Shown here: piece after piece, positions 1-6,742 of the stretch | Position numbering within the stretch: position 1 is the first letter of the stretch | How the letters are laid out: the number at the start of each line of letters is the position of its first letter | Origin: Actinomyces oris | GTDB taxonomy: Bacteria; Actinomycetota; Actinomycetes; Actinomycetales; Actinomycetaceae | Length of the DNA: 33,077 nt | Assembly: GCF_001937665.1 (NCBI RefSeq) | Contig: NZ_MSKL01000026.1 | Span: forward strand, 18,735-51,811 | Direction of reading: 5' to 3' | The notes under the pieces: model-generated | The model's database searches: none | Told to the model about the DNA's origin: nothing | What the model saw: the letters and a program-made list of their open reading frames with translations, nothing else | Made by a program: the position numbers and the translations under genes

Positions 1-38
1 CGCCGTCGTCGACCCCGGCACTGAGGAAGTGGGACTAA
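1..38 (+). CDS. possible 3' end of an upstream gene (partial)
   Basis: Reading from base 3, an open frame of eleven codons ends at TAA (36-38), giving a tail ending in ALRKWD. It lies 76 bases before sufS on the same strand. In actinobacterial suf operons the preceding gene is often sufC, so this could be the end of SufC or a related gene. Too little is visible to identify it, and a second frame is open across the same bases, so the assignment is weak. Confidence 0.25.
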   Translation, partial: PSSTPALRKWD

Positions 39-114
39 GGTTCCTCGTGACCTCAGCACCCCGCCGGAGGCGACCACGCCTGGTACAGCTCGCACCGAAT
101 CGGAAAGGTACGTC

Positions 115-1467
115 ATGACCCAGTCCACGGCCCCGTTCACCGGGGCGTCTTCGGCCGGCGCGCTCAACGTGGAGGAGGTTGCCGCGATCCGCGCCGACTT
201 CCCCTACCTGGAGCGGTCCGCCCGCAACGGTGAGGTGCTGGCCTACCTGGACTGGGCGGCCACGAGCCAGAAGCCCGCCGGCGTCATCGCCACCGAGGCC
301 GACTTCTACCGCATGTCCAACGGTGCGGCGGGGCGCTCGACCTACCAGCTCGCCGACGAGGCCACCGCCACCTTCGAGGACGCCCGCGACGCCGTCGCGG
401 CCTTCGTCGGTGCGCGTGGCAGTGAGCTCGTCTTCACCAAGAACGCCACCGAGGCCATCAACCTCGTGGCCCTGGCCATCGGGCACGCCAGCCTGGGGCG
501 GTCGGCCGCCCGTGGTGGCGGATCCGCTGCGGACGATGATCCGGCTCGGCGGCTCATCATTGGGGAAGGTGACGAGATCGTCGTCACCCGGGCTGAGCAC
601 CACGCCAACCTCGTGCCCTGGCAGGAGCTGTGCGCCCGCACCGGCGCCACCCTGCGTTGGCTGGACCTGACTGAGGACGGGCGCATCGATGCCGCCACAC
701 TGGATGTCATCACCGAGCGCACCCGCGTCCTGGCCCTGACCCACGCCTCCAACGTCACCGGTGCGATCAGTCCCCTCAACCTCATCGTGCCGCGCGCCCA
801 GCAGGTCGGCGCGCTCGTCATTCTGGACACCTGCCAGTCCGCCGCCCACCTCCCGCTGGACTTCGGCGCACTGAAGACCACCGGTGTGGACGCCATGGTG
901 CTCTCCAGCCACAAGATGCTCGGCCCCACCGGCATCGGCGCGCTTGTGGCCACCGAGGAGCTCCTGGAGGCGATGCCGCCGGTGCTCACCGGTGGCTCCA
1001 TGATCGAGGTCGTCACCATGGAGTCGTCGACCTTCATGAGCGGCCCGCCCCGTTTCGAGGCCGGCAGCCAGCCGCTGGCGCAGGCCGCGGGATGGCGTAC
1101 CGCCGTGGAGTACCTGGCAGGGATCGGCCTGGACCGGCTCCACGCTACCGAGCAGGTCCTCACCCGGCAGGTGCTTGAGGGCCTCATCCAGGTCCCCGGG
1201 CTGCGCCTGGTCGGCCCGACTGACACCACTGATCGTCTAGGTGTGGTCGCCTTCTCCATCGAGGGAGTCCACCCCCACGACGTCGGCCAGGTCCTTGACG
1301 CCGCCGGCGTCGCTGTGCGCACCGGCCACCACTGCGCCCAGCCGATCCACCAGCACTTCGGCATCCACGCCTCCTCACGCCTGTCCTTCGGGGCCTGCTC
1401 CACGCCCGAGGAGGTGGACCGCTTCCTGTCCGCCATCGCCGACGTCCGGCGCTACTTCCAGAGGTGA
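115..1467 (+). CDS. sufS: SufS-type cysteine desulfurase
   Basis: A PLP enzyme that takes sulfur from cysteine (giving alanine) for iron-sulfur cluster assembly in the cytosol. The 450-residue protein has the full class V aminotransferase fold: a PLP-contact histidine in AEHHAN (about 160-165), the cofactor-binding aspartate in LDTCQS (about 237-242), the Schiff-base lysine K267 in SSHKMLGPTGIG, and the catalytic cysteine C407 in RTGHHCAQP. The start ATG follows a GGAAAGG ribosome site. A Gly/Ala/Asp-rich loop at about 127-145 looks like a lineage-specific insertion. Its stop codon lies two bases before the sufU ATG, and sufU is the expected sulfur acceptor, so the two are surely co-transcribed. 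Family and role are well supported. Confidence 0.96.
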   Translation: MTQSTAPFTGASSAGALNVEEVAAIRADFPYLERSARNGEVLAYLDWAATSQKPAGVIATEADFYRMSNGAAGRSTYQLADEATATFEDARDAVAAFVGARGSELVFTKNATEAINLVALAIGHASLGRSAARGGGSAADDDPARRLIIGEGDEIVVTRAEHHANLVPWQELCARTGATLRWLDLTEDGRIDAATLDVITERTRVLALTHASNVTGAISPLNLIVPRAQQVGALVILDTCQSAAHLPLDFGALKTTGVDAMVLSSHKMLGPTGIGALVATEELLEAMPPVLTGGSMIEVVTMESSTFMSGPPRFEAGSQPLAQAAGWRTAVEYLAGIGLDRLHATEQVLTRQVLEGLIQVPGLRLVGPTDTTDRLGVVAFSIEGVHPHDVGQVLDAAGVAVRTGHHCAQPIHQHFGIHASSRLSFGACSTPEEVDRFLSAIADVRRYFQR

Positions 1468-1469
1468 GC

Positions 1470-1946
1470 ATGAACGAACTTGACCAGCTCTACCAGCAAG
1501 TCATCCTCGACCACTCCCGTGAGCGCCACGGCTCCGGCGCCCTCGACGCCCCGGACGCCACCAGCCACCAGGTGAACCCCACCTGCGGTGACGACGTGAC
1601 CCTGGGCGTGCGCATCAAGGACGGAAAGATCGAGGCCATCGGCTGGGAGGGGGACGGGTGCTCCATCTCCCAGGCCTCCATCTCCGTCATGCACGACCTC
1701 GTCAACGGCGCTGACCTGGCCACCGTCGCCCGCCTCGAGGCGGACTTCGATGCCCTCATGCACTCTCGCGGCAAGGGCGTCGACGACGCCGTCCTGGACG
1801 ACCTGGAGGACGGGGCCGCCTTCGAGGGCGTCTCGAAGTACCCCAACCGCGTCAAGTGCGCCCTGCTGGGTTGGATGGCCCTCAAGGACGCCCTGGCCAA
1901 GTCCGGCGTCGCCCTGCCCGACGTTGAGCCGAACGACCCCGAGTAG
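1470..1946 (+). CDS. sufU: SufU zinc-dependent sulfurtransferase
   Basis: SufU accepts persulfide sulfur from SufS and passes it to the SufBCD scaffold. The 158-residue protein has the three ligand cysteines and aspartate of the family: C39 and D41 in NPTCGDD, C64 in GDGCSISQAS, and C130 in RVKCALLGW. The extra segment between C64 and C130 separates SufU from IscU. I chose ATG 1470 over GTG 1464 because GAGGTG at 1461-1466, at the end of sufS, is well placed as its ribosome site. That implies translational coupling to sufS. It is followed after 52 bases by sufT. Confidence 0.95.
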   Translation: MNELDQLYQQVILDHSRERHGSGALDAPDATSHQVNPTCGDDVTLGVRIKDGKIEAIGWEGDGCSISQASISVMHDLVNGADLATVARLEADFDALMHSRGKGVDDAVLDDLEDGAAFEGVSKYPNRVKCALLGWMALKDALAKSGVALPDVEPNDPE

Positions 1947-1998
1947 CCCGACCGTCCTCATCACCACCGTCCGACCTGCGAGGAAGAAGGAAGAAGCC

Positions 1999-2394
1999 AT
2001 GAGCGAGAACCCCAGCGGGATGCCGGCAGCTGCCGACAACCCCATGGCCGCGCAGCAGCCGCCGGCCCCTGTCGCCAGCACCGAGGGCGTCGACGTCGCC
2101 GCCGTTGAGGAGGCCCTGCGCGACGTCATCGACCCTGAGCTCGGTATCAACGTCGTCGACCTCGGGCTGCTCTACGGGGTGTCGATCGAGCCCGACGGAA
2201 CCGTCGTGCTCGACATGACCCTGACCACCGCCGCATGCCCGCTCACCGACGTCATCGAGGAGCAGGCCCAGCAGGCCCTGTCCCTCATCGCCGACAAGGT
2301 CCGCATCCAATGGGTGTGGCTGCCGCCGTGGGGACCGGACAAGATCACCCCTGAGGGCCGCGAGCAGCTGCGAGCCCTGGGCTTCAACGTCTGA
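1999..2394 (+). CDS. sufT: SufT/PaaD-like (DUF59, MIP18 family) iron-sulfur maturation protein
   Basis: A 131-residue MIP18-family (DUF59) protein expected to help mature or repair iron-sulfur proteins. The domain covers about residues 30-130: VIDPELGINVVDLGLLYG, then the conserved TTAACPLTD with the family cysteine, then the C-terminal WLPPWGPDKITPEGREQL block. The first 30 residues are a Pro/Ala/Met-rich tail of low complexity. The start ATG follows AAGGAAGAAG. An in-frame extension back into sufU is open, but it is the shadow of sufU in another frame. It is the third gene of the suf operon and is followed by a small hairpin. Confidence 0.93.
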   Translation: MSENPSGMPAAADNPMAAQQPPAPVASTEGVDVAAVEEALRDVIDPELGINVVDLGLLYGVSIEPDGTVVLDMTLTTAACPLTDVIEEQAQQALSLIADKVRIQWVWLPPWGPDKITPEGREQLRALGFNV

Positions 2395-2406
2395 GACCCC
2401 ACTGAC

Positions 2407-2427
2407 GGCGCTGTGACGCGCCTTCTT
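2407..2427 (+). terminator. short intrinsic terminator after sufT
   Basis: GGCGC and GCGCC arms enclose a six-base loop and are followed by TTCTT. It sits between the sufT stop and the convergent membrane-protein gene. The stem is short, so confidence is moderate. Confidence 0.5.
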
Positions 2428-2441
2428 GAGGGCTGCATGCC

Positions 2442-2816
2442 TCAGGACGTCATGAGCCACGCTGCGGATCCGATGTGGACCACCACGGCGAGCAGCGGTG
2501 GTGCCGCTTCACGTGGGTTGCGGCTTGCGACGACCATCGCATCCAGCAGCTCAATGATTCCGGCCGCCAGGAGCCAGATCGCCGCCTGACTCGGCAGCAG
2601 GACGGCCACGGCTGCCGTGGCGATCCCGAACGGGACGGCTCTGGCCGCATACATGCGTGCGAAGTAGGTCGTCGCCTCGCTCGGTTCCGTCATCTTCGAG
2701 CCTGGGTCATGGGCCAACGGTCGTCCAGGCATCGCCTGGGGCTTGAACAACGCGACGAGGCCGAAGAACGCGGACCCCAGTGCGACAACGGCGTTGAGTG
2801 CCATCAACCAGGTCAT
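2442..2816 (-). CDS. small four-helix membrane protein (DUF4267-like)
   Basis: A 124-residue integral membrane protein of unknown function. Four hydrophobic stretches are visible, at about 5-24, 58-78, 79-95 and 105-122, separated by short charged loops; one loop carries KMTEPSEATTYFARMY. Length and layout resemble DUF4267-type small membrane proteins, but that is only a resemblance. It lies 70 bases downstream of the TetR-DUF488 gene on the same strand, so the two may form one transcript and this gene may be controlled by that regulator. Confidence 0.75.
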   Translation of the reverse strand: MTWLMALNAVVALGSAFFGLVALFKPQAMPGRPLAHDPGSKMTEPSEATTYFARMYAARAVPFGIATAAVAVLLPSQAAIWLLAAGIIELLDAMVVASRNPREAAPPLLAVVVHIGSAAWLMTS

Positions 2817-2886
2817 GGGTGGAATCTCCTGTTCTTGGGAGAGGTCGTGCGGGGCTAGAGCTCCGCAGCGCCATCGATAGCGGGGT

Positions 2887-3906
2887 TCATGTCAGGTCCT
2901 CCTCGACACCGAGAATCGCCTCGCGCAGGACGCGCGCGTGGCAGTGGATATGGTCGTGGCCGGCGAACAGGAGCGTTACGCGTCCCATGAGTGCCTTGTC
3001 GCGCAGGTGCTCGACGGCGGCAACCGCCTCGGGCCGTTCGGTGAGCTCGGCACGGTAGGCATCGACGAACTGGGGCCAGGGCATCTCCCCGTTGTGGAGG
3101 GCCCGCCGCAACTCGGTGGTGGGGGTAGCGTCCTTGGCCCACTCATCGAGGGCGGCGCGCTCCTTGGAGATGCCACGGGGCCAGAGCCGGTCCACCAGGA
3201 CCCGTGCTCCGTCATCGGCACTGGGCTCCTCGCGGATGCCTTTGAGGACCACGCTGTCTGAAGAGGGAAGATGCTGGATCATGCCTTCGACGCTACTCGT
3301 CTCTGTTGCCGGTGTGACCCCATCGGCTCGCAGTGAACCGAGCATGCACTGCAATGCATCCATGGTGTCTTTCAGCGCCGTTGGCGAGTCGGTCTCAGCA
3401 AGCCATAACGCGGCCTCGTTCATCGCTCCGGACAGCAAACGAACCACGGGCTCCACCGGCTGGGAGACGAGGGTGCCGTCCTTCATGAGACCGACCAGAG
3501 CCTCCGTGAGGAGCCTTTCGGAGGATGCTTCATCCATCTCCTTCCACTCGCGCCAACCCAGCACCGTCGGCGCGTCAATGAGCATGATCTGCCGGATCTC
3601 GGGGTCACTGTAGGAGGCAAGAAACGCCTCGCATCCCGCGACGAGTTCCTTCCAGGGATCCGCGCATGGCCGAGCGGCGTCCTGAACCCGGTCAGCGACC
3701 TCCTGCTGCACCTGCCGAAGGACTGCGAGGAAGAGATCCTTCTTGCCAGCGAACTGATGGTAGAGCGCTCCCTTGGTCATTCCGAGCGCATCGACGACGT
3801 CGCTCAGCCGCACCGCGCTGTAACCCTCGGAGGCGAAGCGCTGCCGAGCCACGGTGATGAGCGCCGCCTGCGTCGCCCTGCGCTGGGCTGTTCTCGTTCC
3901 TGCCAT
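2887..3906 (-). CDS. TetR-family regulator fused to a C-terminal DUF488 domain
   Basis: A 339-residue two-domain protein. Residues about 5-55 form a TetR DNA-binding helix-turn-helix (RLSDVVDALGMTKGALYHQF), followed by a helical ligand-binding region to about 195. After a linker rich in Thr/Ser/Glu, residues about 215-335 match the DUF488 family (YeaO-like): KGIREEPS, then DGARVLVDRLWPRGIS, WPQFVDAYRAEL and VTLLFAGHDHIHCHA. DUF488 proteins are normally separate small proteins of unknown function. The reading frame is continuous with no stop between domains, and the internal ATG lacks a well-spaced ribosome site, so this reads as a true fusion. ATG 3906 was preferred over TTG 3921 because GAGGTG precedes it. 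It is divergent from the VOC gene, with a perfect palindrome between. Confidence 0.9.
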   Translation of the reverse strand: MAGTRTAQRRATQAALITVARQRFASEGYSAVRLSDVVDALGMTKGALYHQFAGKKDLFLAVLRQVQQEVADRVQDAARPCADPWKELVAGCEAFLASYSDPEIRQIMLIDAPTVLGWREWKEMDEASSERLLTEALVGLMKDGTLVSQPVEPVVRLLSGAMNEAALWLAETDSPTALKDTMDALQCMLGSLRADGVTPATETSSVEGMIQHLPSSDSVVLKGIREEPSADDGARVLVDRLWPRGISKERAALDEWAKDATPTTELRRALHNGEMPWPQFVDAYRAELTERPEAVAAVEHLRDKALMGRVTLLFAGHDHIHCHARVLREAILGVEEDLT

Positions 3907-3921
3907 GAAGCACCTCGACAA

Positions 3922-3951
3922 TTGACATATCGAAAGTATGTGAACTAGTTT
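3922..3951 (+). promoter_or_regulatory. probable promoter for the VOC gene
   Basis: A consensus TTGACA (3922-3927) is followed at 17-18 bases by CTAGTT/TAGTTT (3945-3951). The second box is weak. A shorter inverted pair, ACATA (3925-3929) and TATGT (3937-3941), lies within the spacer and may be a second, degenerate regulator site. Confidence 0.45.
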
Positions 3952-3972
3952 CGCATACCAATGGTATGCGAA
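3950..3972. promoter_or_regulatory. perfect palindromic operator, probably bound by the TetR-DUF488 protein
   Basis: A perfect inverted repeat with ten-base arms (TTCGCATACC and its complement) separated by AAT. It sits in the intergenic region between the divergent TetR-DUF488 and VOC genes, directly after the presumed -10 box of the VOC promoter. Length and symmetry are typical of TetR-family operators; autoregulation and control of the neighbour are inferred from position. Confidence 0.75.
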
Positions 3973-3999
3973 TTCTTCGATGGCACCTGGGAGGCGACT

Positions 4000-4410
4000 A
4001 TGCGGATCCGAGACAACTACCCGATCATCGTCACTGACCGGAAGGACGAGGCGCGAGACTTCTGGCAGCGATTCCTCGGCTTCCGTCCTGTTTTCGACAG
4101 TTCCTGGTTCACCTTGATGACGGATGAGGGCAGCGGATCATCGATCGCCTTCATGACGCCGGACCACCCCTCTGCTCCTCCAGGGCCCGATGCCTTCGCC
4201 GGAACCGGCGCCTGCTTCGAGCTGGAGGTCGACGACGCAGCAGCGGCTCATGCCGAGCTGACGGGCAGAGGACTCGCGATGACGTACTCACTCACCGACG
4301 AGCCCTTCGGCCAGCGCCGGTTCGGGTTCGCCGACCCCGGCGGCCTGTGGATCGATGTCGTCGAGCAGATTGAATCGGAGGCCGGCTACTGGGATCGGTA
4401 CATGCAGTGA
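4000..4410 (+). CDS. glyoxalase/bleomycin-resistance fold (VOC) protein
   Basis: A 136-residue protein of the vicinal oxygen chelate superfamily. It has the paired beta-alpha-beta-beta-beta layout: PIIVTDRKDEARDFWQRFLG, a middle strand with SSIAFMTPDHPS, then CFELEVDDAAAAHAEL and the closing FGFADPGGLWIDVVEQ. Members include glyoxalases, dioxygenases and drug-binding proteins; the substrate cannot be read from sequence. I chose ATG 4000, which follows GGGAGG, over the upstream in-frame ATG 3961, which lies inside the palindromic operator. Being divergent from a TetR regulator, it is probably induced by a small toxic molecule. Confidence 0.85.
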   Translation: MRIRDNYPIIVTDRKDEARDFWQRFLGFRPVFDSSWFTLMTDEGSGSSIAFMTPDHPSAPPGPDAFAGTGACFELEVDDAAAAHAELTGRGLAMTYSLTDEPFGQRRFGFADPGGLWIDVVEQIESEAGYWDRYMQ

Positions 4411-4471
4411 GCGAAGAGGGCATCAGAGATCGATGTCGGTAGTGCGTCAACCGGGCAAGTTTGAGTGTCGC

Positions 4472-5302
4472 TTACTCGCTCGAGCGCCATCGAACGATCG
4501 CTGCGAGAAACTCCCGTTCCAAGGCCTGGGTATGTCGGGTATCGGGGTAACCGGTTGCGGCGATGAGGTCGAAGAGCCCCCGCACCGACTCGGTGTCGAC
4601 GCTGCCGGCCAGGGCCGCAAGGCGCTCAGGCGGCAGCCGGGCCTCCATCCGGGAGATGATGAGCTGGGCACGCCGCTCGATCTGCGTGTCTGACAGCTCG
4701 GCCGGATCCTGGGAATAGAGAGCCAGTGACTCGGCGTCGTAGTGAGGATCCGGGTCGACGAACAGGAACTCCGCCTCCGGCGGCATCTGACCGCGGTAGC
4801 AGGCCAGGTCGGTCAGGTCCCGCTCCTTGCGCACAGCGCAGCGCGTGGCCTCATCGGGAGCGGCCTGCTCCAGCCGGTCGAAGAAGGCCGCCATGCGCGG
4901 GGACATCGGTGAGACAGTTGAACCGGTTCTGGCCCGCTCCAGCAGGCCGGCAAGCATGTCTCTCTGTCTGGTCACCTCGGCCAGGTGATCCTCCACGGCG
5001 GCCAGGGCCCCGGCCAGGTCCTCGACAACGCTCCCGTCCGCCGAGTGCGCTTCAGCCGCGGGTGCATCGGCGATCCGCTCGACGCCGGTCGCCTCAGGCT
5101 CGTCGAGGACGCGTGTGATGGTTTCCAAGGACACGCCGGCCTGCACCAGCCAACGGATCCGGGAGAGTCGGGCCACGTGGCTCAGGTCGTAGTCGCGCCA
5201 GCCGCCACGCTCACCGGGAATCGGAAGCAGCCCCAGCGAGTGGTAGTAGCGCACCGTGCGCACGGTTGTCCCGGTCAGCTCGGCGATCTCTGCAACGCGC
5301 AT
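4472..5302 (-). CDS. MerR-family transcriptional regulator
   Basis: A 276-residue regulator. The N-terminus is a canonical MerR winged helix (MRVAEIAELTGTTVRTVRYY, then LGLLPIPGERGGWRDYD) to about residue 70. A coiled-coil stretch follows at about 105-140 (EDLAGALAAVEDHLAEVTRQR), and then a helical C-terminal domain of about 130 residues that may sense a ligand. It has no cysteine pattern of a metal or redox sensor; its two cysteines (in TRCAVRK and DLACYRG) are not a recognisable motif. ATG 5302 starts exactly at the conserved MerR opening; the further in-frame extension has no family similarity. It is divergent from the DUF4178 cluster, so it could control that cluster, but the cluster promoter has a 17-base spacer rather than the 19-20 bases typical of MerR targets. 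Confidence 0.88.
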   Translation of the reverse strand: MRVAEIAELTGTTVRTVRYYHSLGLLPIPGERGGWRDYDLSHVARLSRIRWLVQAGVSLETITRVLDEPEATGVERIADAPAAEAHSADGSVVEDLAGALAAVEDHLAEVTRQRDMLAGLLERARTGSTVSPMSPRMAAFFDRLEQAAPDEATRCAVRKERDLTDLACYRGQMPPEAEFLFVDPDPHYDAESLALYSQDPAELSDTQIERRAQLIISRMEARLPPERLAALAGSVDTESVRGLFDLIAATGYPDTRHTQALEREFLAAIVRWRSSE

Positions 5303-5403
5303 GGGGATAGTCTCACACGGCACCTGCCCCTGAGTTCTTCCACCGGCGCCCATGAGGCAGGCCGGATTCAGGACTACTCGTATCCGCTTGGTGGGTGCGG
5401 GCC

Positions 5404-5459
5404 ATGGGGAGTGCGAACCGTTTGCCGGGGCATACCCGCGTTGCTACTGTGCCCGCGTG
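5404..5459 (+). repeat. copy A of a duplicated leaderless promoter unit
   Basis: This 56-base unit is repeated at 6342-6397 with the same internal spacing. It contains -35 TTGCCG (5422-5427), a 17-base spacer, -10 TACTGT (5445-5450) preceded by TTGC, and then six bases before a GTG (5457). The last 42 bases match the second copy at 31 of 42 positions without gaps. Transcription would be expected to begin at or next to the GTG, giving a leaderless message for the micro-ORF and the DUF4178 gene behind it. Confidence 0.7.
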
Positions 5460-5534
5460 ATGACAGGCGGATCAGGTATCGACGGCGGCAGTGTCGCCCC
5501 GTCGGCTCCTCCGCAGACGGGAGGATCCTGGTGA
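5457..5534 (+). CDS. leaderless micro-ORF coupled to DUF4178 copy 1
   Basis: A 25-codon frame starts at GTG 5457 (directly followed by ATG), six bases after a -10 box, and ends at TGA 5532-5534. That stop overlaps the GTG start of the DUF4178 gene by two bases. The peptide is Gly/Ser/Pro-rich and matches no family I know. In the second copy of this promoter the same slot is filled by speD, which also overlaps the next DUF4178 start in the same way. It may be a relic of a lost speD, a coupling leader, or untranslated. No direct evidence of translation. Confidence 0.4.
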   Translation: MMTGGSGIDGGSVAPSAPPQTGGSW

Positions 5535-6280
5535 ACGGCACGCGAGCCAACCTGCAGGTCGGCGACCTGCTCCAGGGAAGTGCGGGCGCCCTGTCGGTCA
5601 GAGGCTGCCTGCTCTTCAAGGAGTGGGACTCCCAGGACCACTGCTTCTACTACTGGGAGGAGTGGCAGCTCATCGGGGCCAGCAACGCCGACACCTGGGT
5701 CGAGCTCGACCACGATCCCGGCGAGGTCCTCTTCTACGAACCCGTTCGCCTCCAAGAGACGATCGAGCCGTGGGCCCTGACCGTCGGCCAGAAGATGCAG
5801 CTGACGATCAACGGCGCTCCGCACTGGGGCCTCGTTGAGGAGGTGACCACCGGCACGCTTGAGAACGTCATCGGCTCCCCGGTGTGCCCGTTGAACATCG
5901 GTGAGACCATGACCTACGTCGAGGTGCGGTTGACGGACCCGGCCGGTGTGACCAGCAGACTGACCATCGACAGTCACCGTTTCCGTGACCTCCTGGCCTA
6001 CCGCAAGACCACCTTGTCCACTGCTCAGCAGAAGCAGCTCTTCGGGCGCGTCCTCTGCAACAGTCGACCCGTCGCCCGCAAGGTGGGCCGGAACATCGGA
6101 TGCGTCATCGTCGCCGCCTTCATCAGCGTCGTGCTCGTCGGAGGACTGTTCTCCGCGTGCTCCAACCCCAGTCGCCCCAGTGGTGATGCGGATCCCACCA
6201 GCACCTCGCACTCGGGCTCTTCACGGAGCTATCGTCACCGCCCGGTCTACGGGGGCGGCGGAGGTGGAGTCGGCAAGTAG
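5531..6280 (+). CDS. DUF4178 membrane protein, copy 1, with C-terminal Gly-rich tail
   Basis: A 249-residue protein. Residues about 8-165 form a DUF4178-type beta-rich domain (VGDLLQGSAG, then YYWEEWQLIG and VLFYEPVRL). One membrane helix follows at about 189-209 (GCVIVAAFISVVLVGG), then a Ser/Thr/Arg-rich linker, and the protein ends in [11 protein letters not shown]. This tail is shared exactly with copy 2, although the remainder is only distantly similar. The GTG start is preceded by GGGAGG at good spacing. Topology suggests a cytosolic domain with a tail across the membrane, but orientation is not certain. DUF4178 function is unknown; its company here with SpeD, SpeE-like and DUF350 proteins suggests a polyamine-linked membrane process. 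Confidence 0.82.
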   Translation: MNGTRANLQVGDLLQGSAGALSVRGCLLFKEWDSQDHCFYYWEEWQLIGASNADTWVELDHDPGEVLFYEPVRLQETIEPWALTVGQKMQLTINGAPHWGLVEEVTTGTLENVIGSPVCPLNIGETMTYVEVRLTDPAGVTSRLTIDSHRFRDLLAYRKTTLSTAQQKQLFGRVLCNSRPVARKVGRNIGCVIVAAFISVVLVGGLFSACSNPSRPSGDADPTSTSHSGSSRSYRHRPVYGGGGGGVGK

Positions 6281-6341
6281 TCCCGCCCCCTCATCGACGA
6301 CCGCGTGCCCGCCATATGCTTTCGACGGTGGGGGAGTGAGA

Positions 6342-6397
6342 ATGGGGATCTCGCCCCGTTTGTCGGGCATCTGCCAGGTTGCTACCGTGCTCGCGTG
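6342..6397 (+). repeat. copy B of the duplicated leaderless promoter unit (speD promoter)
   Basis: Second copy of the 56-base unit found at 5404-5459. It has -35 TTGTCG (6360-6365), a 17-base spacer, -10 TACCGT (6383-6388), and six bases to the GTG start of speD (6395). Both boxes, the TTGC before the -10 and the gap to the GTG are conserved between copies, while the middle of the spacer has diverged. That pattern points to a functional promoter. Confidence 0.7.
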
Positions 6398-6742
6398 AGT
6401 GCGGTGAGCCTGTGTTCTGTCAACTACAAGATCAGTGGGGCTGAGCCGAACGCGCTCAACGATCTGTCTACCATGGAGTCGATTCTCCTGACCGCTGCCC
6501 AGACAGCGGGACTGACAGCTGTCTCCAGCGCTCACCACCGGTTTGAGCCTCAGGGCCTGAGCGCCGTCATCATTCTGTCCGAGTCGCATATCGCCGCCCA
6601 CACCTGGCCTGAGTCCGGCGACGGCTACGTGACGCTCACCAGCTGCCGCACACTGACCCCTGCGCAGATCGAGGCCGTGGGGGAGACAGTGCGTCAGCGG
6701 CTTCAGGCCCAGCAGGTGGTCAGCTCGGGGATCACACTGTGA
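6395..6742 (+). CDS. speD: S-adenosylmethionine decarboxylase (SpeD/SpeH type, pyruvoyl enzyme)
   Basis: Makes decarboxylated AdoMet, the aminopropyl donor for polyamine synthesis. The 115-residue protein matches the short bacterial proenzyme class. The self-cleavage site is ESH within [14 protein letters not shown]64 would become the pyruvoyl group, with H69 and C84 as the processing and catalytic residues. These fall within one residue of the numbers known for the Thermotoga enzyme (63, 68, 83). The N-terminus is slightly shorter than usual and lacks the common GRH opening. GTG 6395 was chosen because it lies six bases after a -10 box (leaderless). The stop overlaps the GTG of DUF4178 copy 2 (GTGA), so the two are translationally coupled. 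Its aminopropyltransferase partner is three genes downstream. Confidence 0.9.
   Translation: MSAVSLCSVNYKISGAEPNALNDLSTMESILLTAAQTAGLTAVSSAHHRFEPQGLSAVIILSESHIAAHTWPESGDGYVTLTSCRTLTPAQIEAVGETVRQRLQAQQVVSSGITL

Noticed and set aside
342-1436. Long open frame on the minus strand across sufS, and many similar antisense frames across the window
   Set aside because: These mirror the third-position G/C bias of the real genes, have low-complexity Arg/Ala/Ser/Pro translations and show no family motifs.
1750-1998. Upstream in-frame extension of sufT through the end of sufU
   Set aside because: The extension is the sufU sequence read in another frame; the ATG at 1999 has its own ribosome site and gives the proper family length.
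5303-5456. MerR-type operator with a 19-20 base promoter spacer controlling the DUF4178 cluster
   Set aside because: The visible promoter has a 17-base spacer and no matching dyad between its boxes.
6248-6277. The glycine run at the end of DUF4178 copy 1 as mere low-complexity drift
   Set aside because: Copy 2 keeps the same peptide with different synonymous codons, so drift is a poor explanation.
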